The translations under genes and the position numbers were made by a program. From Sporisorium sorghi (lineage: Eukaryota; Basidiomycota; Ustilaginomycetes; Ustilaginales; Ustilaginaceae), in contig JALCCG010000156.1 in the NCBI GenBank assembly GCA_023212695.1, positions 1-50,192 of the forward strand: a stretch of DNA of 50,192 nt. The letters run 5' to 3'. Position 1 is the stretch's first letter, and each line of letters begins with the position of its first letter. The notes beneath the pieces were generated by a model that saw nothing but the letters and a program-made list of their open reading frames with translations, was not told the origin of the DNA and searched no databases. Below, in pieces: positions 9,405 through 20,300 of the stretch.

Positions 9405-10257
9405 CTACAGAGCTATCCAGTCCTTGAGGTATTCGGACGGGGAGATATGGGCGGCTGAGTTACACCCGCCAGCGCAGGCGCAGCTCCACTGCTGCTCTGC
9501 CTTCTGATCGCTAGCACTTCCGGGTGACTCGGTGGTGGCGGAGGCACAGCACCCCGAACATCAGGCTGGTTTATCGACAAGCTCGCTGTACTCTGCTCTC
9601 TCGCCAGCTCCAGCCGACGTCCCAGCTCCGGGCCGCCTTTGACGACGACGAGCGAGCACGAAATGGCCAATCCCGGCTCGACGACAAACGTCGTGTTGGT
9701 TCCCCCTACGCTGCTTGCTATCAACTCCTGCGCCAGTGACAGGGTCTGAGAGGACTGTGAGTGTGGCTGTGTCTGCGATGGAGTCGACTCCCGTCTGCCA
9801 GTTGTGCGTGTTGATGGGTGCATGATTGGTGATGGCCGCCACGCCTTTTTGGGAGTACTCGACCAGCTGCACGATCGCCTGCTTCTGGTCATCCGATAGC
9901 AGTGGACCCGCGGTCGGCGAGAGGGCAGTCTCGACGGTGGTGGGCAGGATGGACGTCTCGCTGAGCGTCTTGCGCAGCCACGCGTTGCGTTTTCCTAGCT
10001 CTTCGGCTTGCGTCTCAGCCGCTCGGCTGGATGCAGGGCTGATAGGAATGGAAGCAGCGAGGTCGATGGTGCCTTTGGCGAGGAGGGCGTGGATCTGGCG
10101 GTAGACGGTGGGGTCGAAACCGCCGATCTCGGAGAGGTAGCGGAGAGTGGCTCGCACTTGCGAGAGGAGGAATTCGACTTGCGTGGGAGCGCGGTTGAGT
10201 CGAGCGCGACACGGGGAGGGGAGGCGGGACAGGCGTTGAGCTGACGGATGCGCTCAT
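9405..10257 (-). CDS. Conserved-looking cytosolic protein, reading frame not continuous
   Basis: Coding-like sequence runs across several frames. A frame opening near 10210 reads QVEFLLSQVRATLRYLSEIGGFDP and continues helical to about 9790. A second frame, +1 relative to it, reads SLAQELIASSVGG to PGLAISCSLVVVKGG, then a PPPPPSHPE proline stretch. A third gives SPSEYLKDWIAL and stops at 9405-9407. A plausible ATG lies at 10257 (MSASV...), again one frame away. I found no standard GT-AG introns of sensible size that join all pieces, so this is either a gene with unusual introns, a recent pseudogene, or sequence with indel errors. The N-terminal helices vaguely resemble Lsb1/Csh3-type proteins but no SH3 domain is visible, so no function is assigned. 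Confidence 0.4.
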
Positions 10258-10534
10258 GTTTGCCAGATCTACTGATCAGCGCAAGGGTAAGAGGTTGAGG
10301 TGCGAATGGTAGATCGAAGTGCACTTGCAAGGCATCTCGAGTGCGAGTCTCGAGGTGTAAGCATCTCTGTCGGCGTCTTTCTAAAATAAAAAGCATAGCC
10401 GCAGCTCGCTTTAGTCGAGGTTCAGCAGCTCGGCAGCTCTGTATCTTCATCGTCGGGCACGAACCACACACACACACACGCACACCACTTCCTCCCTTCG
10501 TCGAGTTGAAGCGAATTCCTTTTGTGTCACTGCA

Positions 10535-12325
10535 TCAGAAGAACCCCTGCTGACGCTCGGTGCCCGCTGCACCCACCACGCCGAACCACGCCAAGCCTGC
10601 GGCTGCACCAGCCACAATAGTGACAGCAGGTGGACTCTTGAACCACTGGGTAGCCACGAATGCCGAGCTAGCCACCACGCCCCAGAATGGATCTGACGTC
10701 AAAGGTCCGCTCTGGCTGGATGCTTCGACCACCTTACCCTGTGCCGGAGTATAGATGTAGCCCACTAATCGCAAGATCCAAAAGAGTGAACAAGTTAGCC
10801 TTCGATCTCATCTTGCAAAATCAAACGAGCAGCAAAACTCACCGAGGAAGAGCTGCCACACAGCAGTGTACACCAAGCCCGAAGCCGACGCATTCAGACC
10901 GCGAAGCACCGACTTGGCCACCTCGTGCTTGCGCCACGTATTATAGATCGGCAGCAGCGACAACTTGAGCAGGATACCCGGCGAAAAGATACCCAGCCAG
11001 CCCACAAGCGCCCCCAGCACGGGATGCTTCGGCACCGCCAGCACGCCCAGATACGCTGCAAAGTTGAAATTGGGACCCGGCAACGCCTGAAGGATAGCAA
11101 AGCCGAGCAGAAAGTCGCGCGATTCGACCCAGCCGTTCTCGACCGTATACCCGCGCAGCAGGGGGATGACGACGGGACCGCCGCCAAAGATGATGACGCC
11201 GGCGATCATCATGTTGGTGAAAAAGTCGAATGCGCGCGGAGGCGAGGTGAGTTGCGAGCGCGTGACGACGACGGCGGTGACGAGGGCGATGAAACAAGCT
11301 CCGAGGGCCATGGCGACGTTGCGGTTGAGCACCATGATGGGCGTGCGGCGGTCGGCGGCTGGGGTTTCGATACTATTTTGGGTTGGCTTGGCATCGGTGC
11401 GGTCTACAGTCGCGGCGTTTCTATGTCGGAGAGAGGAGGGTGCCCCAGACTGGAAGGGCAGCAGCTCTTGGACAGCAGGGCCAGGCTGCTTCTTGTCGGT
11501 GGCGTCGAGGGATGGGCGCCGAGCTGGTGTCACTGTCTCGAGTTCAATGTCCTGGGTCTGGTCGTGCGGGGTGGCATCTCGAACTTGGCTGCCATTGTTG
11601 CCAGCCTTGCTCTTTTGAACCTTGACTCTTGCCGTAACCGCTTCGACAATGCGATGGCGAAAGTCGTAGAGCAGCGTGATCAGACCACCTCCGAACACCA
11701 GCACGGGGTACATCCAGGGAGCATGGTAGCAAATCCCAAACGACGCCGACCCGAGCACGAGCAGCCTAGTCACTGGATCCGCGATCGATGACTTGCTCAG
11801 CTGGAACGCAGCGAGCGCGATCAATCCCACCGCCGAGGCATTCAACCCCGTCAAGAGCCCCAGCACGATCGGCGGCAGTCGCTCCGGGAACTTCCTCACA
11901 CCAGCTCCAAGTGCAGCCATACCCGCCGCACCCGGAATGCTCCAAAACAGAAACGCCACAAGTCCAGCCAGCGTACCGTTGCGCGCAACGGCAATCGAAA
12001 AGGCAAGCTGCGTCGACCCTGGACCCGGAAGCGCGTTTCCGAGCGAAAAGAGGTCCGCAAATGTAGTTTCATCCAACCAAGCGTACTTGTCGACAAAGCG
12101 CTTGCGGAGGATGACGACGTGCACGCCTGGACCGCCGAATGCGGTGAAGCCGAGATCCCAAAAGTGACGGATGGTGTCGACGATGCGAACGCTGAGTTTT
12201 AGATGGCGGCGGTCTTGATGGTCTGGGTCGAGCAAGGGGCCAGCTGGCGAGGCAGCATCGTGAGTTGATGCTGAGCGGACAGCAGAGGCGGAGCGCGAGC
12301 GTGTGACTACTTGTGTAGTCGACAT
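10535..12325 (-). CDS. CHR1: Chromate ion transporter (CHR family), two exons
   Basis: Exon 1 is 12325-10843 and exon 2 is 10764-10535; the intron 10842-10765 (78 nt) has donor GTGAGT, a CTAAC branch site and acceptor TTAG. Joined length is 570 residues. Both CHR halves are present. The N-terminal half has TAFGGPGVHVVILRKRFV and LPGPGSTQLAFSIA; the C-terminal half has FGGGPVVIPLLRGY and LPGPNFNFAAYLG. Between them lies a hydrophilic linker of about 120 residues. Family members are multi-spanning membrane proteins that export chromate, or in some cases transport sulfate-like anions. Exon 2 supplies the last membrane segments. The 5' end faces the gene at 12811 across a promoter with a long poly-T run. 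Confidence 0.93.
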
Positions 12326-12540
12326 TGCACCGATAAGAGTGTATACTGGAGACAGTGGTGGTGGTGTTGTTTGAACAACCTTGAGCAGAAAGACCCTGCA
12401 GCTGTCGAGCTTGATGGATTGCCAAGAAGAATGGGAGAATAGCGCACGTGGGCGGATCCATGCGGGCGAGATCTTGTATCTTGTAGATCGAATGTGGAAT
12501 CGGGCATTTGTTAGATTGAGTGAGATGACGCAGATGGGGG

Positions 12541-12580
<40 letters not shown>

Positions 12581-12810
12581 TTTCTGGGGCGGATCGACTG
12601 TTCCGCGCTGTCTTTTTGGACAGTCAACGATCTGGAAGAGTCGCCATCGTCATCGACTTCGACTATCGACGACGACGACATCGACACCTTCCATCGGTAA
12701 CAACCACCACAGCTTCTGCTGCAACCAATCACTTCGATCATGCCCACGCCTTGAAGGGAACTTGGTCGTCAACCATTCTAGAGCAGCTTGCTCCAAACCC
12801 ATCCATCGCC
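12326..12810. other. Divergent promoter with poly-T tract
   Basis: 485 bp between the chromate transporter and the gene at 12811. It contains a T run of about 36 nt (12542-12577). In-frame extension of the downstream gene to 12616 starts at TTG and is rejected. Confidence 0.5.
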
Positions 12811-14514
12811 ATGTCTGTTGCAACTCAGCAGCAGCAGCAGCAGCACACAATGAGTGGTTCTCCTCACCTTTCCGACTCACCGACAAAGCAGGACAACATT
12901 ATCATCTCGACGCTTTCTTCAGATATCGCCTCTTCACCAGACGAGATTCCTTCCGACTCTTCAAACGCACCTGCCCTTACCTCAAACCAACCCAAACTCA
13001 AAAGCATCCTCGACAATCCAAACGATGTCTTGCCACGCAAGGCCTCTGCACGCACCGGAAGCGAGTCAGGATTCAAAGCCGCACTCAAGGCCACTTTCCT
13101 TCCACCACCCACTCCCGGTCGTCAGATCAAAGTCAAGGACGGTGAAAAGCTGGGCAAGACGTTCCAGCGCGCTGAACCTCGTTCCAACAACTTTGAAGGT
13201 GGAGAGGTGCTCGACTACGATCCCAGAGGCAAGAACGCTTCGGCGGGCGATGGCGTCTTGCCAATAGGCTGCCTCAATCCTCCTCCAGAGAGACGCGGCA
13301 GTGCCAGCGAGTCTGGCTACGGCAGCGACAAGGAAAGCAGCCTCGGCACTCCTAGCGAAAGGGGCGACTTTAGCGATCTCTCTCGCTCCTTCACTTCCGA
13401 GTCCAGCTCAGCATGGGGCTCGTCCGAGCGTGGCCGTTCCATCACATCGGTGCCCAGCAGAGCAAGAGAAGGCTCCATGGCCTCCACCACTTCCAGCAGC
13501 AGCGGCGCAGCCATCAAGTTCTGCCCGCTCCCCGCCTCGGGCCGCTTGAAACGTGCCAACTCGATCACCATCGGTGTAGCAGCTCGCTCCCATCTGCTGC
13601 AGTCTCAGGGAACCGCTGCTCCTCCGAGACAGCAATCCACCCCTCAGCACGTGCACGGCTCGCAGACCTGGTATACGCAGCATCCCAGGCACGACGACGT
13701 TGTTGACGTGGGAGAAGAGATCAAAAAGGGCGCCACCAAGGCCTGGAAGCTTCTTCGTGGTGGTGGTGGTGGCGGCGGAGGCAACACGAGCGACAGCTCC
13801 AATGGCAAATCCAAGGACGATGCTGTGCAACAGGTCGAGACGCCGGATAGGCCCAAGAAGGCGTTCCCGAAAGAAGGTGCGCCCATCGCCGATCCCGAGA
13901 CGGGAGAGCTCAAGATGGCCAATGGCGCTGCCGTCGGCTCCTCTTCTCCTCGCATCTCGCAGGGCGAGGTCTCTCCACAGGCCAAGAAGCTCCCTTCAGG
14001 CGGCGATCAGACGCCACGCCGCGCATCCAGCCCCACCGCCCAACTGCGCAGCATGTCCATCTCGGAAGACCCGGAAGCAGAAGACGCCGCCACCGCCATG
14101 GAAGCCGCCCACGCCAAGAATGCTGCCAAGAACCCTCACTTGCCCAACGGACACCATCCACACGATCTCCAAGATGGCCCGCAGCATCACAACTTCCACC
14201 TTGCCGACGACCACGATGCGACGCTGTTGGATTCGGGTGCAGCCACGCCGAGGAGCGGCATGCAGCGCAGGCTGTCGACGGGCGCGTTTTTGCGCGGCTT
14301 GTCCATTCGTGGCATCCAGGAGGACCGCAGGAGAGATCTGCTGGGCTTGGATCAGGATGGCGATATGGAGAGGCGCGATAGTGGCGAGGTGGCGGGGGAG
14401 GGCAAAGTGTCCGGAGAGCAACATAGGCACGGCATTGCGGTCAGGACACCTGCCGGCAAAGAAGAAGAGCTCGGCTTGGAAGGGTATGGACATTCGAGGC
14501 AGATTGTTTCGTGA
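12811..14514 (+). CDS. Large disordered Ser/Gly-rich protein with one conserved-looking core motif
   Basis: 567 residues from the ATG at 12811; a second ATG 13 codons later (HTMSGSPHL) is also possible. Not recognised as a named family. Most of the protein is Ser/Pro/Gly/Asp-rich and predicted disordered, with a polyQ run near residue 6 and an eight-glycine run near 320. The most structured-looking stretch is around residues 230-260: KFCPLP, then GRLKRANSITIGVAARSHLL, which has the look of a docking or phosphosite motif (RxxS). KLKSILDNPNDVLPRK near residue 53 also appears deliberate. GEEIKKGATKAWKLLRGG (about 308-325) is a basic amphipathic segment. Several RRxS/T sites suggest kinase regulation. 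The neighbouring GNAT gene is convergent and ends 29 bp away. Confidence 0.75.
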   Translation: MSVATQQQQQQHTMSGSPHLSDSPTKQDNIIISTLSSDIASSPDEIPSDSSNAPALTSNQPKLKSILDNPNDVLPRKASARTGSESGFKAALKATFLPPPTPGRQIKVKDGEKLGKTFQRAEPRSNNFEGGEVLDYDPRGKNASAGDGVLPIGCLNPPPERRGSASESGYGSDKESSLGTPSERGDFSDLSRSFTSESSSAWGSSERGRSITSVPSRAREGSMASTTSSSSGAAIKFCPLPASGRLKRANSITIGVAARSHLLQSQGTAAPPRQQSTPQHVHGSQTWYTQHPRHDDVVDVGEEIKKGATKAWKLLRGGGGGGGGNTSDSSNGKSKDDAVQQVETPDRPKKAFPKEGAPIADPETGELKMANGAAVGSSSPRISQGEVSPQAKKLPSGGDQTPRRASSPTAQLRSMSISEDPEAEDAATAMEAAHAKNAAKNPHLPNGHHPHDLQDGPQHHNFHLADDHDATLLDSGAATPRSGMQRRLSTGAFLRGLSIRGIQEDRRRDLLGLDQDGDMERRDSGEVAGEGKVSGEQHRHGIAVRTPAGKEEELGLEGYGHSRQIVS

Positions 14515-14543
14515 TTGCTGCATTATAGGGATTTTGTACATAT

Positions 14544-15455
14544 TCATCCCAGTCGTGGTCGCTTGAGTAGTGCAGTGGGGTCGATGGTTGTGTTGATCGC
14601 TGTTGGCGAGTCGGTTGAGGTTGATGGCTGCTGCTGATGTTGATGCGAGGCCTGTAATGGTGGTAGCTTGTATTCGACGGTGACGAGATCCCTCCAGTCA
14701 CCCTTGCTAGGCGGCCCATCGAGCATCTTGACGGCGTGCATCCGCTCACACGCCACCTCGAACCCGCACCTTTCGAACATGCTTCGGGCGGCATCGTTCT
14801 CCTTGAAAAAGCTCGCCTGCACCATCGAGTACCCTCGATCCGCCCTGAGCGACGCCAGCACCGCCTTGACCAGAAACTTGCCCACGCCCTTGCCCCGCTC
14901 CGCCTCGGCCACCATCACCTGCACCTCTGCAACCCTCGCCTCGCGCCCGTCTTTCCCATCATCACAGCTGCCCACTCGGTCGTCGTCGTACAGGTACGCC
15001 CACTGCGCATGCGGGTGGAAGCACGCGATCCACCCCAACGTCCTGTTGTCGCGCGGGTCGACGGCGATGTACCGATGGCGCCGCATCATGAGCGCGTCAA
15101 ACTGCTTCCATGTTGGAACGTGCGAGGTGGAGATGGAAGCATCGCCCGTGCGGATCCCGCTGAAGTAGATGCGCGCCCACGCCGCCTTGCGCAGCTCGGT
15201 GAGTGTTAGCAGGTTGGCGACATTGGAACTCAGGCTGCGGCGGGAGCGACTGCTGCTGCTCGGCTCGCCGCTGGCTGACGAGGCTGAGCGCTCGGATGGA
15301 TTTGAGGGCGACGGTTGCGCTGCTGCTGCTTGGCTGTTGGCTGTCGGTGATGTGGTGGTGGCTGGTGAGGCCGACGTTGACGCTGGTGGGTGCAGCAGTG
15401 CTGACCAGTCCTGGGCGTGCAAGTCGGTCAGCTGGGACGGTGACGTCGAGCTCAT
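14544..15455 (-). CDS. GNAT-family N-acetyltransferase
   Basis: 303 residues from the ATG at 15455; sequence upstream to 15713 is open but lacks a credible start and composition. After a Ser/Ala-rich N terminus (1-75), the GNAT fold runs from about 80 to 275. Features include NRTLGWIACFHPHAQWAYLYDDDRV (beta strands 2-4), EVQVMVAEAERGKGVGKFLVKAVL (acetyl-CoA pyrophosphate-binding motif A with R-G-K-G-V-G) and FFKENDAARSMFERCGFEVA (motif B). These enzymes transfer an acetyl group from acetyl-CoA to amines. The overall arrangement resembles the broad bacterial-type phosphinothricin/amino-acid acetyltransferase group, but the substrate is not readable. The C terminus (after LPPLQ) is Gln/Ser/Thr-rich. 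Confidence 0.85.
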   Translation of the reverse strand: MSSTSPSQLTDLHAQDWSALLHPPASTSASPATTTSPTANSQAAAAQPSPSNPSERSASSASGEPSSSSRSRRSLSSNVANLLTLTELRKAAWARIYFSGIRTGDASISTSHVPTWKQFDALMMRRHRYIAVDPRDNRTLGWIACFHPHAQWAYLYDDDRVGSCDDGKDGREARVAEVQVMVAEAERGKGVGKFLVKAVLASLRADRGYSMVQASFFKENDAARSMFERCGFEVACERMHAVKMLDGPPSKGDWRDLVTVEYKLPPLQASHQHQQQPSTSTDSPTAINTTIDPTALLKRPRLG

Positions 15456-15778
15456 TATCTCAGCTCGTTGGCATGATGGTCGATGGTTGATCGTCGTACA
15501 AAAGCGACCCACGTCAGAATCAATCAAATTCGGCTCAACGAAACTCGTCTTTTTCCCCACACTTTGGTCCAAACTCAGCCGAGGAGGTTGGTATGTTGGT
15601 CCCTTGGTCCCTTGTGACTCGCAAAGCAGCCTTGTGTTGAGTTCGGCCCATACACCGCTTACCGCCGAAAGCCAAAGTCCAAGAGTCAGCTCGGCTGGAC
15701 CCTTGTTCTCCATCCAAGGCTAGCTCAAACTCTGCACGCAGCATCGACCCACAACAAAACAGCATATACGTGTACACC

Positions 15779-16533
15779 ATGCGACGAGACGCTGCTGCCA
15801 CCAACGATCCATCACCAGACCGTACGACACGCTCTCGCTCCCGAGGTCGTGCTAACCTCGTCGGCTCCACCTCGACCCAGGTTGCGCGACACAGCAACAG
15901 GTCCTCGTCCAGAGCCAGCTTTCTCGGTCGATCGCGTCAACGCACCTATCAGATCTACGAAAATCCCAATGCGCAACAGAGATGGAGGAGTGAGTCGAGA
16001 ACTGTAAGAGGAAGCTTGGAGGACGAGGATGGGTATGTCTTTACCAGCGATGATGATCCAGAAGATGACCGACAAGGAAAAGGAGAAGCGAAATCTCATA
16101 AGCTGGCATCAACCGTGGAAGAAACCACGCTGACCGGCAGGTCGGCCATGGTGGCTGCAGCTCTGCCAGCCGCTCAACAAATCCCACTTTGCTCGCACCA
16201 ACAAAACGCGGCCGAGGGCAACAAGGAGGTCGACGTTGAGGCGCAGGCCAAGCACCCACCACCGCAGCGCGTCTCTCGTCTCTCGCGCATCCCGTATCCC
16301 ATCGCACACTTCCCTGGGCCACCGCAGCAAGAACACCGAGAACCGCGCACTCTTGCCACCGCTCGAGAAGCGAAACGCTGCTCTGGGCGTGGATCGGCGC
16401 AGCGCTCGGTCTCGGCTTCGTCATGATCACATTCTCGCGCTGGCACCGGTTCGCCATGTCGTCCAACGACCCCGTCACCGCCTGGGGGGCAAGTCGAGAT
16501 GAAGACAGGCTGTGGGACGTTCACAGTCGATGA
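15779..16533 (+). CDS. Small basic protein gene with possible C-terminal membrane segment; exon structure unresolved
   Basis: Starts at the ATG at 15779 (MRRDAAATNDPSPDRTTRS). The N terminus is Arg/Ser-rich. A good GTGAGT donor at 15990 could pair with an acceptor ending at 16047, leading into a frame reading MIQKMTDKEKEKRNLISWHQPW. Without splicing the first frame continues with DEDGYVFTSDDDPEDD to a stop at 16426. Separately, a frame ending at 16533 encodes LWAWIGAALGLGFVMITFSRWHRF, a clear membrane helix followed by a short polar tail, and its upstream sequence is one frame away. The pieces are too coherent to be chance, but I could not join them with ordinary introns. It is probably a single-span membrane protein of unknown role. 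Confidence 0.45.
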
Positions 16534-17351
16534 TGAGATTTGCATCACAAGAATGAACGAGATCCCACCGATCGGTGGGGATATTTGAGCGTTGAGAGAC
16601 ACCGGCATCACAAAAGTAAGCGACCTCCACCGGTGGGGTTGCCACTCACCAAAGGGGCTTGATGAAGCTGCAGCTTGTACTGTACGTGCTCAGCAAGGTG
16701 TGGGAGTGTCAAACAAACATTTTCACGCCCTGCTCGTCCTTTCGCTCTTCTCTTCATCGTGCTGTGCTCTTGCTGAACTGACTCTCGAGCTCGCCAAGTC
16801 TCTCGCAACTCGTGTTGCCTCCCTCGTCTTGTGTCCCACTGTGCTCGACCGGCCGCCGCTACGGCGTGCCCGTGGGCCCTCCTTCTTCGTCGACATGCAT
16901 CGAGATCTGCAACAAGATGTTTGAGCGTCCCACATCGACACACCACGTGGCGTTGCCACTGAAATTCAGCGCGCAGCGCTCTAGACAATGCTTGATATGA
17001 AGTTTCCAGCGGGATCGATGAAGCCACCGGTAGTGGGGCGATGCGGCGTTGTTTGCGTACGGTGCACAACTTGCACTCTCTCTGTCACTCTCGTCAGTCA
17101 CGATGTGGGATGCCAGTGTTGATGTGCAACGCTGCAAGCAATGCAAATGCAGCCTCATTGTCACATTTGCAGGCCGGCGGGAACGTGGGTTGATAGGGGC
17201 GCAGTATATATATAGACAAGAGCAGCGCCGCCTCACGGCCAAGTCTTTCGCTTTCCCCCATAAGTTTGTCTTAGATTCTCCAACACTTCAGTTGCTACAC
17301 ATTCTTTCTACACCTTCTACACCCTTTTTTTTTTTTCAAAACTCGCCGACC
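16534..17351. other. Promoter and leader of the giant secreted repeat protein
   Basis: 818 bp with scattered short open frames on both strands, none gene-like. The final 150 bp hold a TATA element (listed) and a pyrimidine-rich leader ending in a T run just before the ATG at 17352. Confidence 0.5.
17205..17214 (+). promoter_or_regulatory. TATA box of the giant secreted repeat gene
   Basis: TATATATATA lies about 140 bp upstream of the ATG at 17352 and continues into GAC. The 9-mer TATATAGAC here (17209-17217) recurs in two other promoters in the window. Confidence 0.7.
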
Positions 17352-20300
17352 ATGTCTCGAGCTCTTGCAGGCCGTTCCCTGCTGCTCTTGACGTCGGTGG
17401 CTTTGCTTCTATGGGCCACTTTGTGCGTGGCATCGCCGACGGGGGGCAGGTCTTCCCGCCACTCGTCTTCCGCCACAGATATCACCCATCTCCCGCCTCC
17501 AGTCGCCGACTCTGAGGTTCCTTCCGTACTCGACGGACTCGAACGCGATGCTTTTCTCTCAAACGCCCCTCGATACAAGAATTATCCAGTGCTCGACATC
17601 TTGCTCACGCAACCTGACACGGTCGATTACGCGCGTGAAAAGTACGGCGGCGTCTGGCTCGCTCGACAGCAGACTCGTGCCTCAGACCGTTTCGAAGTCA
17701 AGTTTTTCAAGAAAGGCAGCTGGCTTTCCAAGAAAGCAGACGCATACGACACGAAAGGGGTGAAGCAAAAACTGGCCGAGGCGCATCACGATGGAATTGT
17801 TCATAGTCTGGCTGTGAAATGCTTGAAGCACGGAGAGCCGTTCACGGGCCGAAGAATTGGAGCTGATTCGTGGTCAACAGTCTGGAACCAACCGATTTCA
17901 TTCACAGTCCCTCAGGAACAGCACAGCCCGGAATGGCTCGATATTCGAAAAGCCCTGCAGGCAAACCAGCAAATTGTCCTTCACGATGAAGCCAAGAACG
18001 CAAAAGTAGCTTTGCGAGTCCTTCACGATGGTCAAATTCAATCGCAGATCCGGGATCTGGGACATGCCATTCGCAAGCGTACCAACAAGGGGTCGAACTC
18101 CAATCTCGTCATGGTTGGACTTCATGACAGCGAACCCAAACAGCGACCCCTCCCTCGCTTCGAAAGTCTCGACGCTTACCTTCAAAACCTCCCTCACTAC
18201 AAGGGACGTCCGGTCCTCCATATGGAGGACGACGATTTCGCTCTGATCAAGCTTGCTAGCAATCTGTACGATGGCGTCTATCTCGCTGCACCTCCCTATC
18301 ATGCTGGAGACACTTTCGAGGTCAATTTTTTTCCGGCAGGCGAAGACAAGAAGCCACACTCGGTGAGCCCTCATGTCGCGCAAGCGGTGCAGCAAAAGGT
18401 AGACGGCGCGAAAGAGGCGGATGAATACTGGGGCAAGGCGGCTAGGGCGTTGCGATTCGGACAGCCTTTCAAGGGTGGCATGCACACGATTGCCGAGTGG
18501 GATGAAGTCTGGAGGGAACAGGATTCAGTCGTGGTTCCGAGAAACCTTGACAGCGAGGCTTGGATTCCGATCCGTGAAGCGTTGCAAGAAAACAAGCAGA
18601 TCGTTCTTCATGATAAAGACAAGCATCGGTTGCTCGCTTTCCGACTCGAATTGAATGGTCAAGTCGACATGGATGTCAGGAGGGCTGCGCAGGCCCTCCG
18701 CAAGCGCGGCTTCTACGAGCCTGCAGACGATCTCGAGGGATCTGCAGCGTCACACGCCATCTCTCGTCCTCTCGATTCCGAAGCGAAAGCCATCCTTAAC
18801 TTCCTCTCCAAGCGCCCCGAACAAGACGGATATCCAGTATCAAGCAAGGCACCTCGACGCGTCAACCACTGGTCAGAAGTGTGGCTTGCCGCACATCCGA
18901 TCGACAAGCCATCGACGCCGGTGGGGAGCGGCAAATGGCTCGGCATTCACAACACCCTCTGGCGGAATGGCAAGGTCGTCGTTCACCAAGAGGGCATCAA
19001 AACGCTGTTGGGTATCAAGCTCGACGAGAATGGTCTCCTCGAGTGGCAAGCCAGGCGTTACGATGGCAATCTCATCCAGTTCCTGCACGACCTCCGCAAG
19101 CAACACGGTGAAGATCTCAAGGCTCTCACGCATGGCATCCGCAAGCGCAACACAGGTCTGTCTGAAGAAGAACTTGCCTACGCCGCAGCTCTTGACAGAA
19201 GTCTCAATCCTCGCCCCGCCATTGCATTCGACAAAAGGCTCGATGCTTACATCCGAACCCGCCCTCATTTCGAGGGGTTTCCGGTGCTGAGTAAAGAAAG
19301 AGAAGATCCATACACCATCCAGTACGCTCACGACAGGTTCCAAGGCGTCTGGGTCACCCGCTTGAAGGCTCGGGACGACTTTCGCTCCCTGAAGGTCGCA
19401 CTTTTTCGACCGGGACGAATTCCTCAAGTGACGGACGCAGAAGCGCGGTTGAAACAGTTGCTGTTAGATGCGAACTGGGAAGGTGCTCTCAACGGCGACG
19501 CGGCTCGTGCTTTGAAGTGGGGGAAGCCTTTCAAAGCGCCAAAGCAGGATCCCATCGACTGGAGGACAGTGTGGCAAAGCCCACCCTCCGCTGTTCCAAA
19601 GTCGAACATCAAGAAGTGGCTCGACATCCGCTCCGCTCTCCAGCACGACAGGCACGTCGTCCTTCAAGATGCGGAGAAGGGCAAGGCTTTTGCTTTCAGG
19701 CTCGGCTGGGCTGGCCAAGTCGAGGTGCGAGCCAAGGATCTCAAGCAGGCCTTGCATGGGATTCGCAAGCGTAATCTGGAGGCGTCTCCTCAAGAATTAG
19801 CCAAGATCGCAGCTCTCGACAAAGTCGCCAACCATCCCGCCATTCCTGACGATCCTGTTCTCGAGGCTCACATTCAAGGCAGCCTTCATTACCTTGGATT
19901 CCCGGTCCTGAACAAGGTCACGGAGACCAAGGAAAGCATCGAGTACGCTCGCCAAAAATACAAGATCTTCTGGCTCACTGAGCCAAGCAAGGAATGGGAT
20001 CGGCCTTTGGACGTCGAGATGGTCCGAACGAGAACACGGCCTGAAGCCATGAACTCCCACGCAATCCCGCTGAGGGATCTGCTGGTGGCGGCGCAAGACT
20101 CTCAAATCAATTTCGGTAATTCGGCTCGTTTTCTTAAGTGGGGTCGGCCTTTCGGAGAGACCAAAACAAAGCCTGTCGATTGGAAAGAGGTGTGGGCTAG
20201 CCAGCCAAGAGATGTTCCGCTAGCATTGAAAGCCCAGGAATGGCTTGACATTCGAGCGGCTCTACAGCAAGACCGGCATATCGTCTTCAAAGATTGGGCC

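Noticed and set aside
9413..10257. SH3-domain actin regulator (Lsb1/Csh3-like)
   Set aside because: Only the N-terminal helices are vaguely similar; no SH3 ALYDF or WW signature is found in any frame up to 9405.
12616..12810. N-terminal extension of the disordered protein
   Set aside because: It begins at TTG and includes promoter-like sequence; the ATG at 12811 is in a better context.
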